Origin: Aphanomyces cochlioides
Lineage: Eukaryota; Oomycota; Saprolegniomycetes; Saprolegniales; Verrucalvaceae
Assembly: GCA_019828595.1 (NCBI GenBank)
Contig: JAHQRK010000023.1
Span: 1-64,000 of the forward strand
Reading direction: 5' to 3'
Length of the DNA: 64,000 nucleotides
Shown piece by piece: positions 35,301 through 45,920 of the stretch. Within the stretch, counting starts at the first letter, position 1; each line of letters opens with the position of its first letter. The translations under genes and the position numbers were made by a program. The notes under the pieces are model-generated. The model had not been told where the DNA came from. It saw only the letters and a program-made list of their open reading frames with translations, and searched no databases.

Positions 35301-37596
35301 GACTCGTGGAGCCAATATTCACTGCACCGCTAGTACATTCAACGCCATGTCGAAACGAGATAATTGAGCAGTTGCGTAATGTTGAGGCTTGACTCTTCAG
35401 TGGAACGGTGTGCGATAAAGTGAAACTAGCCGCAAAAGCGACAAAGCTACTCATTGGTGCGTAGTATCTTGAGTATTGAGATGTCAACGGCAGCAAAAAG
35501 TCATTCATGACGTACAAGATCCAGAGACTTTCTCCTGTCACAATGAGTCGCTCTATGATCGGCATTTGGAAGTTCAAAAAGTACGTCGCAGAATTGCTGG
35601 TAGAAAGGGTAGCTGTGGACGTGCTCAAGACAATGATTGCGGTCGCGCCACGGAAAATAAGTAAAGGACGTCCAATCCAAACGCTTCCGAATACTCGATT
35701 GAACTGAAACAAGTTCCACCCTTCGACGTCAAATTTGACTGTGATAGCGTACACGAAAACAACACACACCATCGCTGAAGTCAACACGGAAACATAAATC
35801 GCTGAGTTCCAAAAGTACCAACTTGCTGTCTGTGACAGCTCGAGAGGATTTGCAGTCAATTGAAGGTAAGTATTTTGAGCTGACATCAATGTAAAGTTTC
35901 CTTTGTCTCCTTCAAAGTTAATGACTTCACGAAGGCCATCAACCCAATCGTGCACTGCAATCCAACCAAACAAACACCAGTCGTCACGGGGATCGCTGAG
36001 GAGGGATTGGTACAAAACAACATTGGTCGTATTTTGGGTGGCCATTTGCATGAACTGAATATTCAGCTGTGTAACAGCATCTATGGACAGATGGATTTTC
36101 GACTTCAGTGAACTGATATCGACTTTTGGCAGAACCGGGAGTATGGTCTGAAGAGTATTAGTGCAATCGTTTTCATGAGCAATACTGCGAGCACATATTG
36201 TTTTCAAGCGATTTTGTGATAAACTCACTAAAGCGCTGGCAAATACAGTGTTGAATTTGTCGACAGTAAAAGTAAATGGTTTGGGGAACTGACAGCTATC
36301 TTCAAAGGAGAACGATTGCTGCACAAACGGCGATGGCGACAAAAACGGTGCACAATACGGGCTCCCTCCGTGGTACGTCATGTTAAAACCACTCCATCCA
36401 CTCGGCACGATATCAATCGTAGCGGGAGATATCGCACCAAGGATATTTTGAAACATGGGGTCAGATTTCCATTGGTTGTATAAAACCCCTCGAAATGCTG
36501 AAACAAGATCAACTACACTGGAAGGAATAGCAATATAAGTTGTGTCCCAATTCGAAAAGGGGCCTATTGTGGCTCGCATTAAGTCGATTCCAGGAGACGA
36601 AGTGTAACTCAAGTATGCTTCATCCCATGTATATCCTAAAGTTTCAAGGGTATTGTTGAAATTTCGGACCAAGTCACAACCAAAGTTTGCGCATGTTATG
36701 ATATCATTCCAAATGGCAGGGTTGATGTTTCTTGTAGTCCAAGCGGTTATCCCTCGATGGACATAGGGAATAGATGTGATTTTGAGCGACTTCGAGATGC
36801 CAACAGCATTCACAACGTCGATACTATCATCAATTCCATATTGAAAGCGGTTTTGAAACTGAATAGAGTAGTGTGTTAGCCCTTGCTGGTCCCACAAAGA
36901 CACTTCTTCCGCAATTGATGTCGGTCGACGATTCATCCAAGCATTTATCCATACCTGACCTTTGGCATCAGACATCATGGGACTCAGAATGGTTATGTTC
37001 ATTAGGATGCCAATCGAAGATGTGGACAAATCAGTCATATCCACATTGCGTAACAGGGCTTCCAAGTAGACAGCTGCATTCGTCGCTCGGTTCTTGGTGC
37101 ACCGAAGTTGCCGCTTCGCAGTTTGGGCCAATTCGAATTGCCGACCAAAGTCTACCCAGCAATAAGCAATTATTGTGTAGATGTTTCCGTAGAAACTGTT
37201 TTTTCGGATTGTATTGACTGCCACATCCAGTGGAAATGCATCAAAAAGGATTCGGCGAGCAACTGAAGGCCTTACGTCGATAAATGTGGTCGGAACCGAG
37301 TAGTCCTTGAGTACAGTGAAGCTATCTTCGCAGAAATTGAAGTCTCCAGAATTGTTCATGATGAGCCTCGAATTGTAGAGATCCGAGAGAAAAGTTTGGC
37401 CACCTGTTGTGTTGAACTGCCGCCACCAAAAGTCGTTGGTCATGTTGTCATCCAGAATTGTCAGATAACATATGCTGCAGCATAAGGTTCCAAGGATATA
37501 CACAAAACCAGCAACCCGCAAGGCCAAGCTCGACGTCTTGCTCACTTTGACCTCGATGTTGGGCGCCTCGATCGAGCTGAGACCGACGGGTTGCAT
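32344..37596 (-). CDS. Large two-lobed multi-pass membrane protein, unknown function
   Basis: One uninterrupted frame of 1750 codons from the ATG at 37596. This start is preferred because the pseudogene copy has its ATG at the aligned place; the open frame upstream has only GTG. The protein is an internal duplication. Lobe 1 (1-880) and lobe 2 (881-1750) each have an N-terminal membrane anchor, an FWW(R/A)xF motif after it (about 56 and 915), a ~530-residue Cys/Asn-rich ectodomain with YC(W/Y)VDF and ...KQ(L/Q)RC, a block DWV(D/Q)G(L/V)REV(I/V)xFxGDK, and a cluster of about five membrane helices (about 592-790 and 1465-1680). N-glycosylation sites are frequent in the ectodomains. This suggests a surface or vacuolar protein. 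I recognise no named domain; it looks like an oomycete-specific family. Confidence 0.85.
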   Translation of the reverse strand: MQPVGLSSIEAPNIEVKVSKTSSLALRVAGFVYILGTLCCSICYLTILDDNMTNDFWWRQFNTTGGQTFLSDLYNSRLIMNNSGDFNFCEDSFTVLKDYSVPTTFIDVRPSVARRILFDAFPLDVAVNTIRKNSFYGNIYTIIAYCWVDFGRQFELAQTAKRQLRCTKNRATNAAVYLEALLRNVDMTDLSTSSIGILMNITILSPMMSDAKGQVWINAWMNRRPTSIAEEVSLWDQQGLTHYSIQFQNRFQYGIDDSIDVVNAVGISKSLKITSIPYVHRGITAWTTRNINPAIWNDIITCANFGCDLVRNFNNTLETLGYTWDEAYLSYTSSPGIDLMRATIGPFSNWDTTYIAIPSSVVDLVSAFRGVLYNQWKSDPMFQNILGAISPATIDIVPSGWSGFNMTYHGGSPYCAPFLSPSPFVQQSFSFEDSCQFPKPFTFTVDKFNTVFASALVSLSQNRLKTICARSIAHENDCTNTLQTILPVLPKVDISSLKSKIHLSIDAVTQLNIQFMQMATQNTTNVVLYQSLLSDPRDDWCLFGWIAVHDWVDGLREVINFEGDKGNFTLMSAQNTYLQLTANPLELSQTASWYFWNSAIYVSVLTSAMVCVVFVYAITVKFDVEGWNLFQFNRVFGSVWIGRPLLIFRGATAIIVLSTSTATLSTSNSATYFLNFQMPIIERLIVTGESLWILYVMNDFLLPLTSQYSRYYAPMSSFVAFAASFTLSHTVPLKSQASTLRNCSIISFRHGVECTSGAVNIGSTSRIEIFLGIQIASLVGSYIAVRAYWYKSRMEGVPASNLLIPAAVDSYFVKGTETMWQLDSVACVLAGMLPLKKILLDLKIWTVVRRRERSGHSFLGAQLLHKAMDATRGVPILYSNRHAWFGGFSLLYMASSIGSSYAFLEYTKSAMINDFWWASFDANTHVYLSNWFNQNLLLTNFLKNIELTDTAYGALTTTTNSTVSALKVAPLYASSIQDEANSLFNVIESLRKMDGCMAPWIMTVYCYVDFNKRWEMASSSKKQQRCNGDINNGAIYLESILRNVAPQKLSVCWATSLSIGIYSVLKTTIDGSKWLAQTQSQTSSIADEVTYWSQFNITRYTTQWQNYKSIGVIESFSIQNSLGWKYPLTLKSSNGSYQFSAQTSLKMVSPLAGDLLLVASNSSIIRGKSLIRDSPAFAYSNTTLETLLIEVGYLSSPIGLGLSLVRDTFGPFGSIIMKRISCPASLRQLFQNITQTLTRLLSSNIEIQTDFWQLYSTYTTGPRPKAWDNYFLLGGNPLCEIGSMKGVNSAPWVFFGAKGGCGFYLLETLVGDSKLMMSGLVTLKSINFTAISQREVQAPAGMLQAVTAATAFLQKYFPPAAAKDLQVQSESVKAYIRDQIQVEMMQYTVPDNSTDYALSHINYFDPGESDFELFAWLYMFDWVQGVREVVTFQGDKNKLTLLSSSTNFIEMPGNPMEIPVNISYYMRLLLQYITWIMLCVACIVCFYILGLKARIEAANMTSFSRVTALVWIGRPLIMLRALSAVCLLATSTLTLTRPLGGLVSYFISLPQPWYIIILTAGELVWMVYIVNDIFSIFTKEYTQEYSLNSFILVWLSSAIWGLAAPVSRFVEINRECSVDQVDFQLVCHAGVVAIGSLGRFYSLIALVLGCSFGCYVFQRAFHPKRQSQLSPSSLFLYAAAKHQFRSSKWQHHGIQYLDKASAVLTGILSLEVGKTLYLFDIKTWRSYSIVLPNRIEGTPQHLIHAIPLLE

Positions 37597-38196
37597 GCCC
37601 CTGACCGGTAGTAAATACTTGCTGTAACCGTTGACTGCAATTAAAAATAGCACCCGTCTTTCTCAATAGCTTTCGAGCACTTGCAGCAAGATCCAACGGA
37701 CATGACACGAAGCCTCCATCATTGGAAGAGAAAAGTTGAGTCATTACTTTGATGTCGCATTCAAACGAGTTTGGCTCTCGCTCGTCTAGAAACTTGAGAG
37801 ATTTAGAGTAGCCGCTGAAGAAACGATTGTGAGACTCGAGATTGTCGGCAAAGTGTGACGCAAGGCATCTTCTTGTGTCCAAATCCCTAATGCATTCGCT
37901 GGTCTTGGGTCGCTTCAGTCGACGAAAAATGGAAAATTTGCACTGAAGAGTTTCGACCCCTCGCGATGTACAGCTACTTTCATCTTCTCGTTGATATCAA
38001 ATGAACAGTTCTTTTTCGATCTGTCTGAGCTTGGACTTGTGCGAAACAGGAGGCTACATTGACAACAAGGTTTGCGTTTTTCATTATTGGTACTGATTTT
38101 GTTGTTAATGCGTCTTTATGCTCCACCGAAAGATGCGAAAGCATGGATGGTGGTTTTGCAATATACGCAGAGCACCGAACAAGTGGTCATATCGTC
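37597..38196. other. Upstream region of the large membrane protein; possible minus-strand exon
   Basis: A minus-strand frame is open from about 37990 to 37448 and looks protein-like around 37880-37650 (DTRRCLASHF, FFSGYSKSLKFLDERE, CPLDLAASARKLL). It overlaps the first codons of the large gene in another frame. TTTTTAATTGCAG at about 37635-37647 (minus) resembles a splice acceptor, so a 5' exon joined to the large gene is possible, but no donor at a normal distance was found. Confidence 0.3.
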
Positions 38197-39889
38197 TTAT
38201 TGAAAGGAAACAACACCGATATTTCTGTCGTGGGAGATTGTCACTATGGCATTTTGTGTTGCATGCCAAAGCCCATGCAAAACCTTATTGCTATGGACTT
38301 GTACAGTCTGATGGGCAGGAGTCATTGTTTTACATGCGCGAATATCCCATATGTACATATCGCCTGTGGTGCTTCCACACGATACGTGCATCCCTATTAT
38401 CAAATTGTTAGCACGGAGAGCGGTATGGTCAAAGATTACCAGCCGACGACCACCGTGGAGTGATATATTGACTCATAGCTTTGTTTGGGACCTTGAACCA
38501 AACCATGGACGGCATTCTGTCATTTGATCGTTGTCGCAAATCGTGGAAGAGCATAGTTTGATTTCCAGAATAAATGCACGAACACATTAGCACATGTGGG
38601 TTCGCGGGGTGCTCCAGAATCGAATTCACTTTGCCAATAAATGGTTTTCGGAATTCTTTAATATTCATGGGTGTTTGGTGTCGAAAATCGTATTGAATTA
38701 CAGTCCTATTTGTCAAGGGTGAATTAACTGGTGTCGACTTGAGAAAATACCCATCCAATGCTCCCGAAAACACAGAATTTCCAAAACTGTGGGGGCAAAC
38801 TGTGCGAACTTCACTTCGGTGTTGCTGATGCAACGATTGTATTTCTTTTGTATCGTAATTCCAACACACGACCTTGTGCTTGGCGCCACCAGTCACAAAA
38901 TACGAAGCATCCAACCATGCAATACACGATACTCCCCTACAAGCGCATTACATGAGCCTTGAAGCAGCGAATTACTTGGAATGTAATGAAGTGGATCCAT
39001 TCCAAATGGTGGATGGTTGTGAGTGAAACTTGTCGTGGCTCGACCACTCAACTACACAAACCCCTCCGCGATCTTGAATTGGATCCCGAAACGCAACAGC
39101 CAGCTTTGGCTGGGTTGGATTCCATGCCAGTCCTTCCGTACACGCATCTACCTTGCGAAGAAATTTGGATTGAACAGTTACGAGTGGCTTTAGCGTTCTT
39201 CGATTGGTCTCGTATTGCCACAGTCGCAGCATGCCTTCGTCTGAAGAAGTGGCCAACACATCATAATAGGCTGGATGAAAGACAGAGCAGCGCAATTTGC
39301 GATCACTTCCATCTGCCATAAGACTATGTCGAACTTGGCTCAACAGTTTTGCATTTGTTGTGGTTGACCAAAAATCATCCGGGAAAGAACGTCGCGACCT
39401 TGAGTCGTGGGCATTCACTGGTACTTGGGGTTGAATACGTCCTTGGACAATATGGACATCACGTTCGCGTTGGCTTCGTCTTGGTGGTGTCGGTTGTGTA
39501 ATTGGCGACGGAGGTCTCAGAGGTGGCGACGATGGCCTTGGTGAAGGAGTCGATGTCGTTCTTGGTGGTGTCGTTATAACTCGTGATTTCTTCTGGGGTG
39601 GAGCTCCGGAATCAAAATGAATCTCTACTCCGCGCTTGGATTCCCTGCGAAGAGATATACGTTTGATAACTCCATCTCGCAGAATATTGAGATCTTTCTC
39701 TTCATATTTGTGGCGCTGCAACATTTCTTCATGCATTGCCAACGATCGTTTGTGGTTTTCAATATTCTTTTCCTCGTCCTTGATCATCTGGACACATTTC
39801 CTTAGTGCTTCGTCGTATTTCTCAAGCTCCAGTTCAAGCTCAGTCACATCATTCAATGGACGCGGTGGCAAATTGGACCGTCGTGACAT
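38197..39889 (-). CDS. Coiled-coil WD40-repeat protein
   Basis: The start is the ATG at 39889 (MSRRSNLPPRPLND). Residues ~15-65 form a charged coiled coil (ELELELEKYDEALRK, MHEEMLQRHKYEEKDL). A Ser/Pro/Thr-rich basic linker follows (about 95-145) and then WD-type repeats: CSVFHPAYYDVLATSSDEGMLRLWQ, GLAWNPTQPKLAVAF, SCIAWLDASYFVTGGAKHKVVCW, VNSILEHPANPHVLMCS and STTGDMYIWDIR. Two introns (about 38926-38965 and 38407-38455) restore one frame ending in TAA at 38197. This is probably a nuclear or scaffold protein, since basic linker plus coiled coil plus propeller is common for DNA-damage or chromatin WD40 proteins. I cannot assign an orthologue. Confidence 0.75.
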
Positions 39890-40052
39890 TCCCACGCTGT
39901 TGTCTTTCCACCTTTTGAGGTGGTTGCACCCTTGTAGATATAATAATAACTGATTGGTTGATTTTTATCCAATGAAAAATTCGAAATCAATATTTGCATT
40001 TTCCAAAAATACTCTTTTTTGAAAATATGATTCATTTTAATCTGTCTTTGCA

Positions 40053-40671
40053 TTGTACGTAAACTTTACGTCCACAAGTGGATTGACGTAAACTGTAAAG
40101 CACAGCGAATAACACTTTACGTTGAATGTAAAGTTACTTAAGTTTGTCTATTAACAGACTGTAAATAGACTATATACGAGCTGCTCTATCATAACTCACA
40201 GTCAGTTGTCATGATAGTGATACATTTTACAGCTTGCATTTACCGTTTTTTGAGCTCAGCTCTGTTGCAAGAAAGATTCGCTGTTCAGGGTGAATTGAGC
40301 TTACTTCACACACTCGCACGCAATTTCTCAAAATCGTGCCAATTTTTGACAAAAATAGTTAGAGGCCCTACCGACGTGAGTGGTGTATGCTGAAGTCATA
40401 TTTACCCCTCGATTAGAGCAAATTCTCTCTGGCACCTTTTGGCTATTGAAATTAGAGGCCCAAAAAAGACTCCTCCCTCGTACAAGCCTTCGAAATGCTT
40501 TGCTCGATTGCCAGTGTTTCGGCTGATTATGTGCAGTGGCCCGGTTTGAGCAAAAATTGGCACGAATTTGAGAAATTGCGAGTGGCACAATCGTGAGATT
40601 TACCCTTGTTTATATACAGTACTGTACGTTAAAGATGTCGTACACTTGACGTAAAGTTTACATGTTCTATA
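40053..40671. mobile_element. MITE-like element with nested inverted repeats
   Basis: Outer ends: GTAAACTTTACGTC near 40057 faces GACGTAAAGTTTAC near 40649. Inner pair: a ~35-base arm with CAATTTCTCAAAATCGTGCC (about 40313-40352) faces GGCACGAATTTGAGAAATTG (about 40558-40577). Additional ACTTTACGTT units lie at about 40110-40135. There is no coding capacity. It sits directly upstream of the GH72 gene (start at 40725), so it may supply part of its promoter. Confidence 0.65.
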
Positions 40672-40724
40672 TAAACATGAAAAATCCAGTTGTTTCTTGA
40701 TTCTTGCCAGTTTGATTCGACGTA

Positions 40725-42503
40725 ATGTTGTGGCAGTTGACCATCGCGGTGGCGGCTCTCCTGTGCAGTGGCGTCAATGGGGCTGCTATGGCGCCGATTA
40801 TCGTCCGTGGAAATCGTATGTACAACTCCCAAACGGGTGAGCGTTTTTTCATCCGAGGGATCACGTACGATTACGACGTCAGCGACACAAATTATGCTGT
40901 GAGCAAGCCCATCATTGAAGCCAACTTAAAGAGCATGCTTGGGACTTTCAACACGTTGCGCTTGTACAATGCTAACCCCGAACGCTCGTACGACCAATTC
41001 ATGACGCACATGGCGTCGTTGGGTGTCTATGTGATGATTTCCGCGTCGCCAGCCAACTTGGACTACTACAAACCGTACCAGTTCGCTACGATTACGAAAA
41101 CTTGGAGTCCTGATGGCTCCACCGTCGTTGTGGATGGCGTTACTCAGACGCAGAAAGATCAAACTAAAACGTGCTACCCCGCGTTGCTGCTCGAGTATGG
41201 CAAGAAGCTCATTGTGGATTTCGCCAAGTATGACAACACCTTGGCGTTTGTGATTGCCAATGAAATCTTACAACACGATTTTACTGCTGCCGCATGCGTG
41301 AAAGCGTATGCGTCGGATTTGAAGAGTTGGATGCGTGTAAATGCCAAGTACATGCGTGTCATTCCACTGGCATATGCTGGCGCTGATAGTGCTGGTGAAC
41401 CTGTCGATGGCGGAACTAAGAAAACGCCTGAAGACTACACTGTCATGAAGATTATGGGATTGCTCTGTGGGGATAAAATGGTGAACGGCGTCTCCCAAAG
41501 CAGTATTGATATCTATTTGATCAACGAATACCGTTGGTGCAATGTCCCTGGCACGTTCGCTGTCTACGAGCAGTTTGTCAGCATGGCCAAAGGTGTTCCA
41601 ATTGTCATGGCCCTTGGTGAATTTGGTTGCGACACGCAAACTCCCCGTCAATGGACGATGGTGCCTTATCTCTTTACAAGCTCATCTGCTTCAAACGGCT
41701 TTACCGACATCTTCTCTGGGGGGTTTGCCTACACTTTTGGCCAGGCTTCGCTTGCTTCTGACAGCAAATATCCATTGTTTACTGGTATTAAAGCTCATTG
41801 TACCTTGGTGTGACGTGGATTTGTAGGTGGTAGCACGCAGATTGAAGGGAAGCCCGGTACTGTGGTGACCGCCGATTTCACCAACTTGGCTGCGCAGTTC
41901 AAAGCTGTTCCATCCGTCAGCCAAAAAGCTGACTTCACCAAGGACACCATTTGCAAATGGGCTCCACCGGATCCAACGGCAGGCTCAAATCCAATTTACT
42001 TGAAAACGAAAACGTGGTGGCCCGCGTGCACGGATGCAAACATCAAGCTCGATCCGTCCAACAAATGGCTCACCAATTCTCGTCAAGGCGCAGTGTGCAA
42101 CAGCAATGGTGGTATGTGCGAAGTGACTGTCACTACTGCTGCTCCCACGACGGAAGAATCGATTTGTGGTGCTCCTGTTGTCGTTCCCTCCGGCGGTGGC
42201 ACATGCAAGACCAACGAAGATTGCGGTACACACGGTCAATGTGTTGCTGGCTCAGATGGCACTTCCAACTGCGCCTGCATTGGTTGCTGGTCAGGCAATA
42301 GTTGCTCTATCTACAGTCCTGACAAGTGCAACACATTGTCGAGCAGCTCGACGGCTCCAAAGATCATTTTCACCGTTGTCGGCGCCTTCCTCGGCATTAT
42401 GCTGCTCGTCTTTGGTGGCATTGGCGTCGTGGCAGGGAAGAAAGCCGGTGAATTGCGCAGGGCCGAACTATCGGTCAAGAGAAGTAATACACAGTCCATC
42501 TAG
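40725..42503 (+). CDS. GH72 beta-1,3-glucanosyltransferase (Gas/Gel/Phr family), membrane-anchored
   Basis: Two exons (40725-41784, 41827-42503; 42-nt intron) give 578 aa. An N-terminal signal peptide of about 21 residues (LTIAVAALLCSGVNGA) is followed by the GH72 catalytic domain: RGITYDY, TLRLYNANP, acid/base Glu180 in FVIANEI and nucleophile Glu299 in MALGEFGC. A Cys-rich region WAPPDP...WWPACTD...GAVCNSNGGMC resembles X8/CBM43. A small EGF-like region follows (CKTNEDCGTHGQC...CIGCW). It ends in one hydrophobic helix and a basic tail (KKAGELRRAE), so it looks like a type I membrane anchor rather than a GPI signal. These enzymes cut and rejoin wall beta-1,3-glucan at the cell surface. Confidence 0.92.
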
Positions 42504-43314
42504 GATTGATCCCATGCATTAATTGAACATGAAATTCAAAAAGAGTCTCAAATCCGTCTTGTCCCCGTCCATGAATAGCAGTCATATGTTAAATTCGTCC
42601 GAATTTCAAAGATTCTACTTACCTTGTCTGCCTGTTGACATGATTGAGAATGCTTGGTTACTGCCTTGACGAGAAGCAAAGAGAGCCCAACAATGGTTTG
42701 GAGTTGTTAAGATTACCCCACATTGCTGCGATCAATACGACATTGTTGTTACACACTTGCCCCAAGTCGGAATTTTGGGCTGTTTGTGTGGTGGGCAGCA
42801 TGACTCCTGAGTGAGATTGTGCAATCGATACTGTCAAAGTGAACAAAGCCCAAGAGCCATCTAATTGACAGCTGGTCTTTCAAAGGGACGGGAGCTGAGT
42901 GTAATATTTCCAAAATACTCTGTTGGAATAACCATGATGCTGTGACAGTTGAACATCGTTCAAGAGTACACTCACAGGAGTATTATTTTGGACAAATTGG
43001 ACTTCCAGCTACACCGTGTGCAATTGGCACAAGGAAAAACACGGTAAACAATGTTGTGGAGTCAAGCAAAAACCTGCCAAAGCATGCCCGACGCCTCCAA
43101 CGCTGCTCAACAATCACGAGGCTTGTCGCGAAGACGCTGAAAACATACCTAATGCAGCTGAATTTTTACTGGAACTTGTCGTTGAAAGTCTACAGAAAAG
43201 TGCTTCATGCGCCGGTTGCTTCATCCTCTTTGTCATAATTGGCATATGGTATCAGTACAAATCAGGTTGCTTCAGAGTCAAGACTTGAGGGTCCCATGAA
43301 CTGGAGACAAGATG
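42504..43314. other. Intergenic with one unresolved Cys-rich ORF
   Basis: A plus-strand frame at 43016-43288 encodes a Cys-rich stretch (CNWHKEKHGKQCC, ACREDAENIPNAAEF) and a membrane-like end (AGCFILFVIIGIWYQY). It has no ATG in frame: a stop lies about 60 bases upstream, so an upstream exon would be needed. I could not find one. A minus ORF at 42658-42846 is also without support. Confidence 0.3.
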
Positions 43315-43533
43315 TCAATCGATCTCGGCATTGATCTGCTTTGCGACCCTTGACTCGATTGCCTTGAAAATGTCCTTCTCTACACGCACCACGGCAGCAT
43401 GTGGTTTGGGTGGAATGCACCGGTCGTAAAGTTTAACTATGCGACCGCAGGCTTTGATCTGTTTGGCGAAACTGATCCACAAGACGACGCCTTGATTGAC
43501 AGTTCTGTGCGCCAATATTGGAGAGGTGGGCAT
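43315..43533 (-). CDS. Small basic hypothetical protein (72 aa)
   Basis: ATG-started ORF with a protein-like, evenly charged sequence (IKACGRIVKLYDRCIPPKPHAAVVRVEKDIFKAIESRV). It is divergent from the GH72 pseudogene. I do not recognise the family. Two Cys and an amphipathic C-terminal helix could fit a small mitochondrial or scaffold protein, but this is speculative. Confidence 0.4.
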   Translation of the reverse strand: MPTSPILAHRTVNQGVVLWISFAKQIKACGRIVKLYDRCIPPKPHAAVVRVEKDIFKAIESRVAKQINAEID

Positions 43534-43708
43534 ATCTTGGACCTAGCAAGTGGTCTCTAAATGCAAGCTTCATGAGCGTGAGGGGGAGCAAAACGCCGCC
43601 GTCAGGTTGTCATCTGCGACCAGAGTTGGACTCGGATCCGAGATATCCAGATGGATATTGGCGAGTCCTGTCTGTGTTGCTTGGTGTTTTGCCAGTTTCG
43701 TTGTTGCC

Positions 43709-45407
43709 ATGTTGTGGCGAGTGGTTGTGACCGTCACGCTATCTTGCATGGGCGTCCAAGGCGCTCTAGCGCCGATTGTCGTTCGTGGAAATCGCATGTA
43801 CACCTCCCAAACTGGTGAACGCTTCTTCATGCGAGGGATCACGTACGACTACGACGTCAACGATAAAAACTACGCAGCGAGCAAATCGATCATCGAAAAC
43901 AATTTGAAGAGAATTTCAACACGTTTCGACTGTACGATGCCAACCCGGAACGATCGTACGACCAATTTATGACGCACATGGCGTCGCTAGGTGTCTACGT
44001 GATGATTTCCGCGTCGCCGGCCAACTTGGACTTCTACAAACCATACCAATTCGCCACAATCACCAAGGCTTGGGGACCGGACGGCACTGCTGTGGTCACG
44101 AATGGAGTCGTGCAGACGCAAAAAGATCAAACCAAGACGTGCTACCCGTCTTTGCTGCTGGAGTATGGCAAAAAAACTCATCAAGGATTTCGCCAAGTAT
44201 GACAACACATTGGCGTTCGTGATTGCAAATGAAATCATGCAAGAAGACTTGACTGCCGCCGCCTGTGTCAAAGCGCACGCGTCAGATCTCAAGAATTGGA
44301 TGCGCGTCAATTCCAAGTACCTGCGCTTGATTCCATTGGCATACGCTGGCGCGGATGCCCCGCCCATGTCAAAGACAAAAAATGCGGAAGATTACACTGT
44401 CATGAAGATCATGGGGCTGCTCTGTGGGGATAAAATGGTGAATGGTGTTTCCCAGAGCAGTATTGACATTTACGGTGGTGCAACGTTCCTGGGGCGTTTG
44501 TTGTGTATGAAAATTTTGTCAAGATGGCCAAAGGCGTCCCAATCGTCTTGGCTCTTGGTGAGTTTGGCTGCAATACTCAAATGCCCCGACAATGGACGAT
44601 GGTGCCGTATCTCTTTTCCAATTCCGCGGCGTCGAAAGGGTTCACTGACTCCTTTTCAGGGGGTTGCGCATATACATTTGGGGAAGCTTCCGTCTCGGAC
44701 GACAGATTTCCCATGTTCAAAGGGGGAAGCAAAGAAATTGAAGGCTTACCAGGGACGTCACCGACAGTTGATTATACAAATTTGGCCGCGCAGTACAAGG
44801 CTGCGCCATCCGCTAGTGAAAAGGGAAACTTCACCAAGGACACCATTTGTGGTCTCCGCCAGAGCCAACACCAGGCACGAATCCAGTCTTCTTGGCAACA
44901 AAAACATGGTGGCCAGCCTGCACGGATCCAAATATCAAGCTCGAATCAGCAACCAAATGGCTAACGAATTCACGTCAAGGTGCCGTGTGCAACAGCAACG
45001 GCGGCATGTGCGAAGTGAATATTGAAACAGCCAACCCGACGACAGAAGAGTCGATCTGTGGCGCACCTATTGCGGTGCCTTCAGGAGGTGGCACATGCAA
45101 GACCAACGAAGATTGCGGTAGACATGGTCAATGTGTGAGTGGTTCGGACGGCAAGTTTAATTGTGTTTGTATCGGTTGTTGGTCCGGCAATAGCTGTTCG
45201 ATTTACAGTGCGGACCTATGCAATAAATTGTCAAACAATCCGGCGGCCCCCAAGATTATCTTTACGATTGTTGGTACATTCTTGGGCCTAATGCTGCTTG
45301 TCTTTGGTGGTATTGGTGTTGCAGCGAGTAAAAAAGCTGGAGAATTGCGCAGGGCTGAGCAATCAGTCCGAACGAGAAACAACTCGACACGACAGTCAAC
45401 CAGATAA
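43709..45407 (+). pseudogene. GH72 glucanosyltransferase pseudogene, intronless
   Basis: Paralogue of 40725-42503 along its whole length, with a signal peptide, catalytic blocks, EGF-like region and membrane tail all recognisable. Four frame-breaking changes against the intact gene are visible: about 10 bases missing near 43911 (after NNLK), one extra A in the run at about 44169, 16 bases missing near 44474, and 4 bases missing near 44849. The codons for both catalytic Glu regions survive. The 42-nt intron of the paralogue is exactly absent (GGSKEIEG reads straight through at about 44725). With four lesions it is dead even if one were a sequencing error. Confidence 0.9.
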
Positions 45408-45920
45408 TTATTCCTAAGGACTTGCAAGTTTTTTGTCTGGATGAGATGCATGCACTTGAGTTACACTTTGCAGCCCATTGTCGCGAGTGAGTATCGGCGT
45501 GCGGAGCCAAAATTGACTGCAAATCCATGAGTTAGATGATGTAGTCTAATGCGCCATGGTTCGTGGTCGCAGTTGGGGGGGAGGCATGACAGCACTTAGC
45601 AAATTGTGCTGTACCTGGCGATCTACATGCGACGGCGAGCATGATGAGTGATAAGTCGTACAAGCTTGAAGTACTCGGGTGGCAACCATTCCGATCGTTA
45701 GTGTACAGCATTCGCAATTGAGTTGACTCCACAGTGTTCTCTTCAGTGGTTCCCGCGCTTCTCATGACATCGTCGCCCTACATTTATATTGGCAAGCGAC
45801 CTTGGGCCTTGTGTATGGACCGTGTCACATTGACGTTGAACTTAATGACTGAGTTTAAAGCATACGCTTGTCGTGGAATTGGCAGTCTTCAGCGGCGAAG
45901 TTCATTTTTCATTTTTCGCC
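45408..45920. other. Intergenic, no gene seen
   Basis: Short ORFs on both strands without protein-like character or ATG support. It contains the 5' flank of the TMEM53-like gene; the open frame upstream of 45921 starts only with GTG. Confidence 0.55.

Noticed and set aside
37597..37653. Longer start (1769 codons) for the large membrane protein
   Set aside because: The upstream extension begins with GTG, and the aligned pseudogene starts at the ATG equivalent to 37596.
40926..41651. Minus-strand ORFs in the GH72 gene
   Set aside because: Antisense shadows of a well-conserved enzyme.
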